Below, piece by piece: positions 1 through 8,343 of a stretch of DNA of 64,000 nucleotides. The translations under genes and the position numbers were made by a program. The stretch is from Alteromonas confluentis (GTDB lineage: Bacteria > Pseudomonadota > Gammaproteobacteria > Enterobacterales > Alteromonadaceae), in NCBI RefSeq assembly GCF_001757105.1, contig NZ_MDHN01000028.1:119621-183620 (forward strand), read 5' to 3'. The notes below the pieces were generated by a model, which was given only the letters and a program-made list of their open reading frames with translations, was not told the DNA's origin and made no database searches. Position 1 is the first letter of the stretch. Each line of letters begins with the position of its first letter.

Positions 1-738
1 CTCGTCTTCATCCAACACATTGCCGTGTGTAAATACCCGGTTATGTAACTGGTGCTGCGCAATCGCCCGCTCAACATTTTCTCTTTCTGGTCCATCACCA
101 AAAAGATGCAATTCACATGCATTTTCATTGTTCAATGCAGCAAAGGCATGAACAACTTTATCAATTTGTTTAAGGGGGACCATTCTGGCAACACACCCAA
201 AGCGGAAGGGTCGAGATGGCGATTGCGGTAAGGCTGAGCTTGCTATAACACCATTTTGGATCACTGCAGTATTTTCAGGAGACCAGTTATAGCGTGCTTT
301 CACACTGGCTTTCACTTTTTCTGATACTGCAAAGTCCTGATCGATATAAAGTGCGGCTATCCAGTGACTTAGACGCATGCCTCTTTGAGAAGGAGAATCT
401 TCACCGTGATGGGTATAGATGACCTTTTTATCCAGCAAGAATGGGAAAATGGGCATGAATGCCCGTATCACTGCAGGGGAATGGATATGAATGATGTCGA
501 AGTCGCGGATGAGGCGCTTGGCTTTTGCCAGGCGCTTAAGCACACTTTGCGTATTGTTAATTACTCTGATCCCACGCTTTTCTACAATAGCTTGAAAAGG
601 ATCATTTGCATGCCCATAACTCAGAGCTGCCACTTTATTACCTTGCTCATGTTGGTAAGTCAGCAGGTTTACAGCACATTTTTCTGCACCCCCAACCTGA
701 AAGCTGCTCACACAGTGCAGTATTTTTTGAGTCTTCAT
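1..738 (-). CDS. Glycosyltransferase family 4 protein (partial, C-terminus beyond window)
   Basis: The frame stays open from the ATG at 738 down to the window edge, giving 246 residues without a stop. The N-terminus has the GT4 hallmark GGAE (about residues 16-19) after a Rossmann-type strand. A GT-B type C-terminal half begins around VARMVPLKQI and LFGDGPE, the usual nucleotide-sugar binding half. The family transfers a sugar from an activated donor to a growing glycan on the cytoplasmic side of the membrane; donor and acceptor cannot be read here. It starts one base after the stop of the upstream deacetylase gene, so it is translationally coupled in the leftward exopolysaccharide operon. 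The C-terminus is missing. Confidence 0.85.
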   Translation of the reverse strand, partial: MKTQKILHCVSSFQVGGAEKCAVNLLTYQHEQGNKVAALSYGHANDPFQAIVEKRGIRVINNTQSVLKRLAKAKRLIRDFDIIHIHSPAVIRAFMPIFPFLLDKKVIYTHHGEDSPSQRGMRLSHWIAALYIDQDFAVSEKVKASVKARYNWSPENTAVIQNGVIASSALPQSPSRPFRFGCVARMVPLKQIDKVVHAFAALNNENACELHLFGDGPERENVERAIAQHQLHNRVFTHGNVLDEDE

Positions 739-739
739 T

Positions 740-1723
740 CTATATCCGTTTGGCGTAGGTGAGCATTTTCTTAAGGGCTGTGTCATCCATCATGTATTCG
801 ATGGTGAACCGACAGAGGTCATATCGGTTCTTCGATAAATTCACATTTACGCCAGGATGAAAATTAAAGGCAATTTCGTAGCCATTATTTATAAGTGCTT
901 CAATGACACTGTCATTGTAAGTGTTTTTACTTCCAACCGGATAACTAAAAGCGCGCACTTTCTTACCAAGCTTCTCTTCCAAAATCGACTTAGAATGGCT
1001 GAGCTCAAAAAGCATCTGTTCATCATCCAATTTGGCGAGAATATCGTGGCTATGCGAATGTGCGCCAATATCCATACCATTCGCACTCAATTCGCGAATG
1101 TGCTCCCATGTCATAAACTCTGAATTTGGGTAAGCAGTGGGCTTGCCTACAAAGTTCTCAATATCGGTAATTTGTTGGCAAATTGGTGACGTAGACTGCT
1201 TAATTTGATTGAGTATTAAGCGTACAAAAATTTGTCGGTTACCGGTTAATTCTACGGTTTCTTTCCAGTAGGGGAGTTTTATCTTCTTAATATGGGAACG
1301 CTGAATTAAATAAGCGACCTTGTCCCACCAGGGAAGCTCTGCATTTTCTATAAGACCCGTAGCAATAAAGAACACCGCTGGGATTTTCAATGACTTGAGA
1401 ATTGGGTAGGCCAATTCAAAATTGTCCCGGTAACCATCGTCAAAAGTCACAACGAGATACTTTCCATCAGCCCGAGATGTGTTGCTGACTAAATCAATGA
1501 GCTCACTCAGACTAATAATATCAAAGTACTGTTTGAGGTAAGTGAGGTGTTGTTGAAGTTTTTCTGCAGAGCAGGAATAAACATTCGGATCCAGTTTACT
1601 GCTGGCAACATCACCTATCCGGTGCAGATTGAGTACATAAACACCATTGGGCAAGTGTTTCCAACGAAAGTCGGAAACGCCCAATAATGACTCAACTTTT
1701 GACTGTATCCTTTTGGCTAGCAC
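740..1723 (-). CDS. Polysaccharide deacetylase family protein (NodB-like)
   Basis: A 327-residue protein with the two signature motifs of carbohydrate esterase 4: TFDDGY (residues 93-98, catalytic and metal aspartates) and HSHSH (222-226, metal histidines). These enzymes remove N- or O-acetyl groups from glycans. No clear signal peptide or membrane segment is visible, which suggests action in the cytoplasm or on a membrane-linked intermediate. It lies 1 nt downstream of a deacetylase-like membrane protein and 1 nt upstream of the GT4 gene. The context points to modification of the exopolysaccharide made by this operon. The family call is firm; the substrate is unknown. Confidence 0.88.
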   Translation of the reverse strand: MLAKRIQSKVESLLGVSDFRWKHLPNGVYVLNLHRIGDVASSKLDPNVYSCSAEKLQQHLTYLKQYFDIISLSELIDLVSNTSRADGKYLVVTFDDGYRDNFELAYPILKSLKIPAVFFIATGLIENAELPWWDKVAYLIQRSHIKKIKLPYWKETVELTGNRQIFVRLILNQIKQSTSPICQQITDIENFVGKPTAYPNSEFMTWEHIRELSANGMDIGAHSHSHDILAKLDDEQMLFELSHSKSILEEKLGKKVRAFSYPVGSKNTYNDSVIEALINNGYEIAFNFHPGVNVNLSKNRYDLCRFTIEYMMDDTALKKMLTYAKRI

Positions 1724-1724
1724 A

Positions 1725-2900
1725 TTACATCCTTTTAAATGCTGGCTTTTTCAAAATAAAATCGCGGTAATCGTTAGGTTCGCCTTGCTCACCGGCTTCG
1801 GCTGCTTTGGCGATGTTGTACATTTCCCTTGCACTTACATAATGTAATTTGTATTGCTCACCATCATTATACTTTTCATTTAAATGACGGTGCATGGCTT
1901 CGATAGGCTCGCCGAGTAGTGCAGGCATATCGACATCTTGAGCGCCGTGGGTATGAATTTTAATGAAAATCCAGTTTGGCTGCCCTTCAACGTGAATGTG
2001 TTTATCTACCCAGTTATCAATACGTGCCGGTGAAGGGCGCATGTTATCGCGAATATCCGCGCGTTCTATCTTCGGCAGAATACCAAATTTGAAGGCTTCA
2101 CGGTTGAAGCCCATAGGGCCTTGCATAATGAGCATGTCACCGCTTGCACTGCCGTTTTTATACATAAGTTTGCCGGTATTATAGGACTTGGGCTTGTTTG
2201 GGTCATCTTTGGCGTAATAGAAACAGTTAGTCAGTGACGGCTGTGTTGAGTCTGGTGAGGGGAATGTCATATCGACATAACAGCCAGTTTCTTTCAACAC
2301 AATGAGCTCGTCATTCACGCCACACCAATGGCCTTTGGGATGAGAGTTATCAAGAGCCCAGTTACCGTGAATAAATGCGTAAACAGGCTTTCCTGTTACA
2401 GGATCGGTCGCCAGCGCGCCGTGTTTTTCATGCAGTGTCTGTGCAAAATTGCTCAAAACCATACGCAGATTATCACTGGTGTCGTTTTCGTGGTGAAGGT
2501 GTATCTCTATTTCACCAAATCCTCTGGCACATAAATCTGACAGCTTGTTCAAGTGTTCTTCGCGGTATTCTTCTTCAGGGAAGAAAAACGAATGTTTAGG
2601 GTGACAGCCGTCGGCATCAGTGAATTTTTCCGCCATTTTGGGGTAGTCATTAAACCAACGATCAACACGCTCTCTCTCAAGCTCAATATTGTCTTTATTT
2701 AACCACTGAGGTTCGTAGTGATCGACAAAACAGAACATGACATGCGTGGTGCCGGATGTTTGAGGCTTACTGGAAAAAAAAGCTTTTCTCCAATACCCGA
2801 GGATCCAAGGATGCATGTCTTTTTTATAAATAAGCACGACTGCAAAGGACACAGCGAGCAGTAAAAGAAACACGAAGGTAAGAAGAATATAAAAAGTCAT
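1725..2900 (-). CDS. Membrane-anchored protein with deacetylase-like features, unknown function
   Basis: The 391-residue protein starts with one hydrophobic segment (residues 2-25) and then a large soluble domain. The domain has spaced acidic and histidine motifs: VDHYEP near 59-64, IHLHHEND near 133-140, FIHGNW near 176-181 and a late KIHTHG. Such a pattern fits a divergent metal-dependent polysaccharide deacetylase barrel, but the canonical TFDDG motif is absent, so the assignment is inference. Its start overlaps the stop of the GT2 gene by 1 nt and its stop is 1 nt from the next start, so it is an integral member of the operon. The likely role is trimming or modifying the glycan at the membrane. 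Confidence 0.6.
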   Translation of the reverse strand: MTFYILLTFVFLLLLAVSFAVVLIYKKDMHPWILGYWRKAFFSSKPQTSGTTHVMFCFVDHYEPQWLNKDNIELERERVDRWFNDYPKMAEKFTDADGCHPKHSFFFPEEEYREEHLNKLSDLCARGFGEIEIHLHHENDTSDNLRMVLSNFAQTLHEKHGALATDPVTGKPVYAFIHGNWALDNSHPKGHWCGVNDELIVLKETGCYVDMTFPSPDSTQPSLTNCFYYAKDDPNKPKSYNTGKLMYKNGSASGDMLIMQGPMGFNREAFKFGILPKIERADIRDNMRPSPARIDNWVDKHIHVEGQPNWIFIKIHTHGAQDVDMPALLGEPIEAMHRHLNEKYNDGEQYKLHYVSAREMYNIAKAAEAGEQGEPNDYRDFILKKPAFKRM

Positions 2901-4087
2901 TAGCGGGCCGTTCTTTTCCAGGTTGCAGACTGCTTTGATGTTAAAAAGCGAATGAATCCCTGTCCGAGGGAAACGTTCATAGAGACAAAAAATGTGACAA
3001 GTTTAATAATGGCAGCGAGTTTTCCCTTTTTGCTTTCAGACATATTTAAACCATAAAAATACACCAGATAGAAGAGGGCATGACCGCACATCAGAACACT
3101 GTAAATTGGGCTGCCAAAAGCAAGCATAATATTGGTTACTAATGCCAAAAGCATGAAGTGAGGCACAAACCAGCGCACAATCTTATGGCTAATGTAGGCA
3201 AAGCAACGGGTACCTGCCATCGGGCTAAGTACCCAGCCAAGACGACTCATCGCCTGGTAGTTGCCGGCACCAATTCTCACTCTACGGCTCGCTTCTTCGC
3301 TAAGGTTAGGGGCTATTTCTTCAATGGCCCGAGCTTCCGGGTTATACGTTAACCGGTATCCTTGCCGCGCTACCCCCATAAACACACAGAAATCATCAAT
3401 GATGGTGTTCTCTGGTAAGGGTTCATAAAGTTCAGTACGAATAGCATAAATGGCACCGTTCGCCCCGAGCATTGCGTTAATGCGAGATTCATGGAACTTA
3501 AGCACCTGCTCATACTTCCAGTAGAGGCTGTCTTTATTGTTACCAGAAAATGCGTCGACAAGCTCTAGTTCGCCGCATACGCCGCCTATTTCGGGTTCAC
3601 GGAAATCAGCGACCAACTTGTTAATTGCATCTGGCTGGAAAAACGTATTTGCATCGGAAAAAACAGTGATGGGGGTTTTTACCTGGTTTAGCAAATCGTT
3701 AAGTACGTTAATCTTGCCGCGGTTTTGTTCAAATAAAACGGCTTCAAAACGTGGGTCAGTAAATTCGCTTAATAGCGCATTGGTCTTATCTGTGCTGCCG
3801 TCAGATCCAATGAGAATGCGCAACTTTTCAGCGGGATAATTTAGCGCGAGTAAGTTTTCAACCCGCGCTTTTATACACTTTTCTTCGTTATAGGCAGCAA
3901 TTACCACCGTGACCTCAGGGAGCTCGCTTTCGCGTTTACGGCGCCCCTGTTTACTCAGTACGAACTTCGTGTCTTTGATTGCCTGTTTCAAGCTACTTAA
4001 TAGAATGAGCAGAACTGGATACACAGTATAGGTGTAAAGGATTGCACCAACACTTAGCCAGAAGACGGTTGTGAGAATAGTAGTCAT
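2900..4087 (-). CDS. Glycosyltransferase family 2, membrane-bound
   Basis: A 395-residue processive-type GT2 protein. It has an N-terminal membrane segment (about 8-30), a GT-A domain beginning VTVVIAAYNEEK (about 59-70), the DGSTD nucleotide-sugar loop, the acidic DAN motif, an EIAP/RR region, and several hydrophobic segments from about residue 300 to 375. The layout is like hyaluronan or cellulose synthase relatives, which polymerise sugars and may thread the product through the membrane. It overlaps the acetyltransferase stop upstream and the 391-residue protein start downstream, so translation is coupled. It is probably one of the chain-building enzymes of the exopolysaccharide; the sugar is unknown. 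Confidence 0.88.
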   Translation of the reverse strand: MTTILTTVFWLSVGAILYTYTVYPVLLILLSSLKQAIKDTKFVLSKQGRRKRESELPEVTVVIAAYNEEKCIKARVENLLALNYPAEKLRILIGSDGSTDKTNALLSEFTDPRFEAVLFEQNRGKINVLNDLLNQVKTPITVFSDANTFFQPDAINKLVADFREPEIGGVCGELELVDAFSGNNKDSLYWKYEQVLKFHESRINAMLGANGAIYAIRTELYEPLPENTIIDDFCVFMGVARQGYRLTYNPEARAIEEIAPNLSEEASRRVRIGAGNYQAMSRLGWVLSPMAGTRCFAYISHKIVRWFVPHFMLLALVTNIMLAFGSPIYSVLMCGHALFYLVYFYGLNMSESKKGKLAAIIKLVTFFVSMNVSLGQGFIRFLTSKQSATWKRTAR

Positions 4088-4587
4088 TGTTTAGGCTTCG
4101 CTGGTATGCCTAATGCAGTGCAGTTAGAAGGTATATCTTTCACTACTACCGCATTGGCGCCAATTTTTACGTTGTCGCCGATGGTCACCCCACCGATTAT
4201 TTTAGCCCCAGTGCCAATAAATACATCATTACCGATAGTGGGTGACAGTCCTTTTTCATCGCCAATAACCACGCCGCTTTCAATAACCACACGCTCACCG
4301 GTTACGACCTTGCTGTTAATCACCACACCCACAGGGTGCATGATCACCAAACCTTTACCGAACTGGGCTTTCACACCAATAACACAACCGTTGAACCATT
4401 TATTCAAAATTTGAAAAATGAGTCCGAGTGGACTGAGGAATCCTCGGCTGCACAGATGAGATAAGCGGAACAAAAATGTCGCACTTGTTCCGTCAGTCAA
4501 TAAAAGTCTGAGTAGTGAGAGGTGAGCACCATCGTCGGCAAAGATAGCTTGTTTGTATTTGAGGTCGCTCTTGAAAATGTTTAACAC
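4084..4587 (-). CDS. Serine O-acetyltransferase-like hexapeptide acyltransferase
   Basis: The C-terminal half is a left-handed beta helix made of hexapeptide repeats (from about GVIGVKAQFGKG onward) with HPVGVVIN holding the likely catalytic histidine. It resembles the CysE/NeuD-like transferases that acetylate sugars from acetyl-CoA. Position in an exopolysaccharide operon suggests sugar O- or N-acetylation rather than cysteine synthesis, and a true cysE is at 35064. I chose a GTG start at 4587 because a GGAAG sequence lies 9 nt upstream. The frame stays open to a TTG at 4626, which has no visible ribosome-binding site but would add 13 residues. The stop overlaps the GT2 start. Confidence 0.8.
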   Translation of the reverse strand: MLNIFKSDLKYKQAIFADDGAHLSLLRLLLTDGTSATFLFRLSHLCSRGFLSPLGLIFQILNKWFNGCVIGVKAQFGKGLVIMHPVGVVINSKVVTGERVVIESGVVIGDEKGLSPTIGNDVFIGTGAKIIGGVTIGDNVKIGANAVVVKDIPSNCTALGIPAKPKQ

Positions 4588-4655
4588 TAACTTGTACTTC
4601 CATATTTTCGCTAACTGCGAGCACAAGAGTGTGCCCGCGGCTGTTTACGTTAAAT

Positions 4656-7262
4656 CTAACTTTTCAGTTCGTCTTCAATCAGACTTTTTGTATTTGATAA
4701 TGTTTGATTACCAGGACGGATATTCAACGCTTGAGAAATCCACTTGTAAGCTTTATCGGGCTGTTTGTCTTGCAACAGTAACAGCGCGATATTATTCATT
4801 GCTTTCCAGTTTCTCGTTTGTTCGCCAAGCAAACCTTCATAAAACGCGATAGCCTTCTTAGGATGGAAATGGGAAAGCTCACTCACGTAAAGTAAATCTG
4901 CGTCATCGTAGCCACGGGTTTCATTGGCAAGTTCTTCTAACACGGCCAATCCCTTTTCCGGTTCGCCGGTTTCAACCAGTGCTTTGTATAACAGTTGTGC
5001 TGATTTGGTTGTACGCATATTCTTAAACGCTGCCGTGAGCGCAGGAATAGCTTCGTCGTAATTCTGCTCAGCTGAGCTGATTCGCCCGGCTATCTCTTGC
5101 GCCGTTGGTGAATTGGCTACAGAGGCCGGTAAAGAAGCCAGCACTTGTTTGGCTTCTGTGTAAGCTTTTTGGTTTACCAAAATATGGCTGCGCAATAGCA
5201 GGATTTGAGGGTCGGTTTTTATTTTCTCAGGCGCATTGTTCATGGCGCGAATCGCTGCGCGGTCGCCATCTGCCATCATGGTTGCTTCGAAAAACGCTTC
5301 ATAAACCGGAATAGTGACAAAATTAGATTTTATGGCATTTCGTAAAGTATCTAACGCCGCTAACGGCTGTTTAAGTGCCATGAGCGATTTCGCTAATAAA
5401 TAATCAACTTGAGGCTGGGTCTGATAATTAAATACAGACGAGCGGGCCTGGTTTACGACTTCTTTATAATCTTGCTGCAGGTAAGCCGCGTACAGTTTTG
5501 TAAATGCGGTGGTTGATGCATTGCCAGCGAGCAACGAATCCAGACTTCTGTAGCCACTTTTCGTGCCTGATACAGCACCGGATGCCGTGTATGCACCATA
5601 AAGTGCTGCATGGTCGTTAGGCGAGTCCGTTAATACCTTTTTATAACCGTCCAGCGCTTCCTCTACATTACCCTCTGCCATCGCCCGGTCTGCAAAAAAC
5701 TTTGTTGCTTCGAGGTTTGACGGAGAGATTGCTTGGATTTTGCTATAAATCGATGCCAGTGCTGCGCGGTTACCAATTAGTTTTTCAAATTTAACTAAAA
5801 TAAGTAAATTTTCAATATTGTCTGGCTCGGCTTCTATCCAGTCTTGGATGATCGCACGGGTATTATCGATGTCACCTTCCGATGCTTTCATCGCTACAAG
5901 CATCAGCTTAGATTGAAAACTATTGCCGCTAGCTGCACCCGCAACAATTTCTTCAGAGGCTGATTTAAGCAGCTCTGAACCGTCGGTGTCACCCACACCC
6001 AGTTTCATGATACCGAGTTGCTGGCGTTGTTCAGGGGTTTCAAAATCGTCAGCTTTAATATTCTTTAGAATTTTAGCGGCTTGTGCATTTTCACCGGTTA
6101 ACAAAAGCGCGGAAGCGGCTTTTGCTGCCAAGCGGGTATTACTGGCAATCAGCGACGGTTGTCTTTCATATAAGGTATAAGCATCCATGTAATCGCCAGC
6201 AGAGAGCTTGGCGGCGATGTACATTTGTAGGCCAGGGTGATTAGGTGGAAATTTATCAACCAGTTTCTCTAAATAAGAAAGCGCCTGTTCGTAGTTTCCA
6301 ATCTGGAAGTGGGAAATACCCGCCACATAAATTGTCGTAGTTGAAATGAAATTTTGTGCAATAACTGCGTCGATATATCTAGCCGCACTCTCAAAGTCTT
6401 GTCTTGATAAAGCGGCGATGGATTTAAGCTGATTGGCCAACGGGTGGTTTGGTACGATCTGAAGCACATTGTCGATGTACTTCTCGGCCTCAGGGAACGC
6501 TTTCGCTTTTAACAGTGCTTCACCAATTTTAAGATTGAGTTGTGCGAAATAGGGTTTCAGTTTTAACAGCGCTTTGTAGTTATCAGCGGCAGCAGTAAAA
6601 TCTCCCGCTGCCTGAAGGATCTCTGCTATTAAAGAGCGAATTAACCAATCCTCCGGGTACTTTTGTACCAGGGCATCAGTGGCCTGAATGTTGTCTACGT
6701 TCTCGTTAATCAAAAACTGATTGATGATAAATTCCACGTCATCAATGCGTTCGCTTTGTGAAGGCGCATTGATTTTAGCGACGGCAGCTCTCGCGGCTTG
6801 TAAGTGTTCATTAGTGGAATCAATGGATTTTGAACGGCCTGAAATTACGGCAGCAATGGTCTCAACCTTAACGGTGTTCTCATCATTCAGGCTGCTTTTG
6901 AATTCTTCAAAGGTGACTTCGAAAACATCAAGGTCTGCCATAGAGTACAGTGCGAGAAAGTATTCTTCGGCAAAGTCGTTGATATCACCGCGCTGGGTTA
7001 AGACTTTGTCAAACGTGGTGATAGAACTGACCATATCGCCTACTTCAAAATAGATTCGGGCAAGCTCAATTCTTGGTCTAATGTCTTGTGGAGATTGCTG
7101 GACGGCTGCTTTTAAATGAATGATTGCTTGTTTGTAATCATCTTCGCTGAGCGCTGTTTGCGCTTCATTTAAAAGTTCATCTGTGGTCATCTGAGAGCAA
7201 GCGGCAACCCACATCGTTGAAGCAACAAAAGTGAGCGCTTTCGTTATTCTTTTTATACCCAT
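4656..7262 (-). CDS. prsT: PEP-CTERM system TPR-repeat lipoprotein PrsT-like
   Basis: An 868-residue protein with a lipoprotein signal (VAAC, Cys at about residue 22) followed by tetratricopeptide repeats along the whole length, for example PQDIRPRIELARIYFEVGD near the N-terminus and AMNNIALLLLQDKQPDKAYKW near the C-terminus. Size, lipobox and repeat pattern match the PrsT family that accompanies exosortase and EPS loci. Members are thought to act as periplasmic or outer-membrane assembly scaffolds in polysaccharide export. It is the first gene of the leftward EPS operon, 29-68 nt before the acetyltransferase depending on that gene's start. A pair of 12-nt direct repeats lies upstream. Family call is good; exact role is inference. 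Confidence 0.82.
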   Translation of the reverse strand: MGIKRITKALTFVASTMWVAACSQMTTDELLNEAQTALSEDDYKQAIIHLKAAVQQSPQDIRPRIELARIYFEVGDMVSSITTFDKVLTQRGDINDFAEEYFLALYSMADLDVFEVTFEEFKSSLNDENTVKVETIAAVISGRSKSIDSTNEHLQAARAAVAKINAPSQSERIDDVEFIINQFLINENVDNIQATDALVQKYPEDWLIRSLIAEILQAAGDFTAAADNYKALLKLKPYFAQLNLKIGEALLKAKAFPEAEKYIDNVLQIVPNHPLANQLKSIAALSRQDFESAARYIDAVIAQNFISTTTIYVAGISHFQIGNYEQALSYLEKLVDKFPPNHPGLQMYIAAKLSAGDYMDAYTLYERQPSLIASNTRLAAKAASALLLTGENAQAAKILKNIKADDFETPEQRQQLGIMKLGVGDTDGSELLKSASEEIVAGAASGNSFQSKLMLVAMKASEGDIDNTRAIIQDWIEAEPDNIENLLILVKFEKLIGNRAALASIYSKIQAISPSNLEATKFFADRAMAEGNVEEALDGYKKVLTDSPNDHAALYGAYTASGAVSGTKSGYRSLDSLLAGNASTTAFTKLYAAYLQQDYKEVVNQARSSVFNYQTQPQVDYLLAKSLMALKQPLAALDTLRNAIKSNFVTIPVYEAFFEATMMADGDRAAIRAMNNAPEKIKTDPQILLLRSHILVNQKAYTEAKQVLASLPASVANSPTAQEIAGRISSAEQNYDEAIPALTAAFKNMRTTKSAQLLYKALVETGEPEKGLAVLEELANETRGYDDADLLYVSELSHFHPKKAIAFYEGLLGEQTRNWKAMNNIALLLLQDKQPDKAYKWISQALNIRPGNQTLSNTKSLIEDELKS

Positions 7263-7319
7263 ATATACAGCGTGTCCTTCTTAAAATGAGTGGTTACTTT
7301 AATCGTTCTCCTATCAAAA

Positions 7320-7351
7320 GGAAAGTATGAAACCTTGAGGGAAAGTATGAA
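7320..7351. repeat. Two 12-nt direct repeats upstream of prsT, possible operator
   Basis: GGAAAGTATGAA occurs at 7320-7331 and again at 7340-7351. The copies are exactly 20 bp apart start to start (two helical turns). They sit 58-89 bp upstream of the prsT start codon. This is the geometry of a tandem regulator site; no regulator is identified. Confidence 0.5.
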
Positions 7352-7385
7352 GGGAACGGTCTATTGCAGGCGGGAGAGTAGATGT

Positions 7386-7415
7386 AAAAAAAGGCGACAC
7401 AAGGTCGCCTTTTTT
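7386..7415 (-). terminator. Rho-independent terminator after the PEP-CTERM gene
   Basis: The stem is GGCGAC (7393-7398) with GTCGCC (7404-7409), flanked by an A tract and a T tract so it can work in both directions. It lies just downstream of the leftward PEP-CTERM gene and separates it from prsT. Confidence 0.85.
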
Positions 7416-7433
7416 CGCTAAGCGTTAAAACGC

Positions 7434-8189
7434 TTATTTGTTCTTACGACGAGCACTCATACCCAGACCAACCAGGCCCAGAGCAAGTACTGCAACAGTT
7501 GATGGCTCTGGAACGCTTACAGGAGCTGCAACGAAACCAGCAGACAAGTCACCAGTTACTGAAGGCAGGTTAGCCAGCGTATCGAAGTCACCATTTACAG
7601 TTAACAGTGAGTAGAACGGAATTGGGTCTACGAAGTATTCTTCACCTTCAGTAGTCAACACGAAATCAGTGAAATCGAAGTTGAAGTTACCAGTACCGTT
7701 TGCATACTGACCGTAGGCATTAGTCACTGCAGACGCAGAACCAATCAGGATGTCGTCGCCGTTGTTAGTAGTAGTACCGTCGATCAAGCTGTCTACGCCA
7801 GTATCCAGGTTAACGTCGATGTACAGGCTGAACTGTGCTTGCGTCGCAGTGAAGTCAGTTGCATTGGTAGAAGTAGTACCAGATGCAGTCAGAACTGCGT
7901 ACAGGCTGTAAGAGTCAGCAAGTTCAGTACCGAAAACTGGCATTGAACCGTTATTTTGGAACAGTGCAGTCAGGTAAGCCATTGCGCCAGTAGTGAAACC
8001 GCCTTGGCCGTCAAAAATCAGTTCTTCAACGTAACCACCGTTGAATTTATCACCAGTCTTAACTGTACCGTTGTAGTCTGTCTCATCGATAGAGAAATCC
8101 AGATACTCTGGAGTTTGCGCGTTAGCAGAAAAACCAGCAACCAAACCAGCTGTCAGAGCTAAAGATTTTACAATTTTATTAAATTTCAT
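7434..8189 (-). CDS. PEP-CTERM sorting domain protein, resembling flocculation protein PepA
   Basis: A 251-residue secreted protein with a signal peptide (MKFNKIVKSLALTAGLVAGFS, cleavage near ANA-Q). It is rich in Thr, Asn, Gly and Asp. The C-terminal 26 residues form a PEP-CTERM tag: VPEPS (226-230), a hydrophobic stretch, then RRKNK. Exosortase recognises this tag and processes the protein during export. The body (NGGYVEELIFDG, YSLYAVLTASG, FSLYIDVN) resembles the flocculation-associated PepA type as I recall it. Start: GGAG lies 6 nt before the ATG at 8189, so the two in-frame ATGs at 8201 and 8195 are unlikely. It is monocistronic, with a sigma-54 type promoter upstream and a terminator downstream. 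The exosortase gene is not in this window. Confidence 0.9.
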   Translation of the reverse strand: MKFNKIVKSLALTAGLVAGFSANAQTPEYLDFSIDETDYNGTVKTGDKFNGGYVEELIFDGQGGFTTGAMAYLTALFQNNGSMPVFGTELADSYSLYAVLTASGTTSTNATDFTATQAQFSLYIDVNLDTGVDSLIDGTTTNNGDDILIGSASAVTNAYGQYANGTGNFNFDFTDFVLTTEGEEYFVDPIPFYSLLTVNGDFDTLANLPSVTGDLSAGFVAAPVSVPEPSTVAVLALGLVGLGMSARRKNK

Positions 8190-8238
8190 GACCATCTCCA
8201 TATTAAATTCGTTCGGCTATCAGCCTCGCTAAGATGGT

Positions 8239-8255
8239 AGCAGTTATGATGCCAA
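8239..8255 (-). promoter_or_regulatory. Sigma-54 (-24/-12) promoter of the PEP-CTERM gene
   Basis: Read leftward, the sequence TTGGCATCATAACTGCT has the invariant GG and GC separated by exactly 10 nt and matches TTGGCA-N6-TGCW around them. Transcription would start near 8228, about 40 nt before the start codon. PEP-CTERM genes are known in other species to be driven by RpoN with the PrsK-PrsR pair, which fits. Confidence 0.72.
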
Positions 8256-8343
8256 CTTTTTTAATCATTGTTTTTAAAGGGTTTTGTGTTTTTGGGTGAA
8301 GTGTGGAAAAGCGCGTTGTAAAAATCCCTGACAGTATTTTTCG

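Noticed and set aside
4553..4852. A plus-strand open frame of 99 residues over the prsT/acetyltransferase junction
   Set aside because: It overlaps two well supported genes on the opposite strand and shows no family features.
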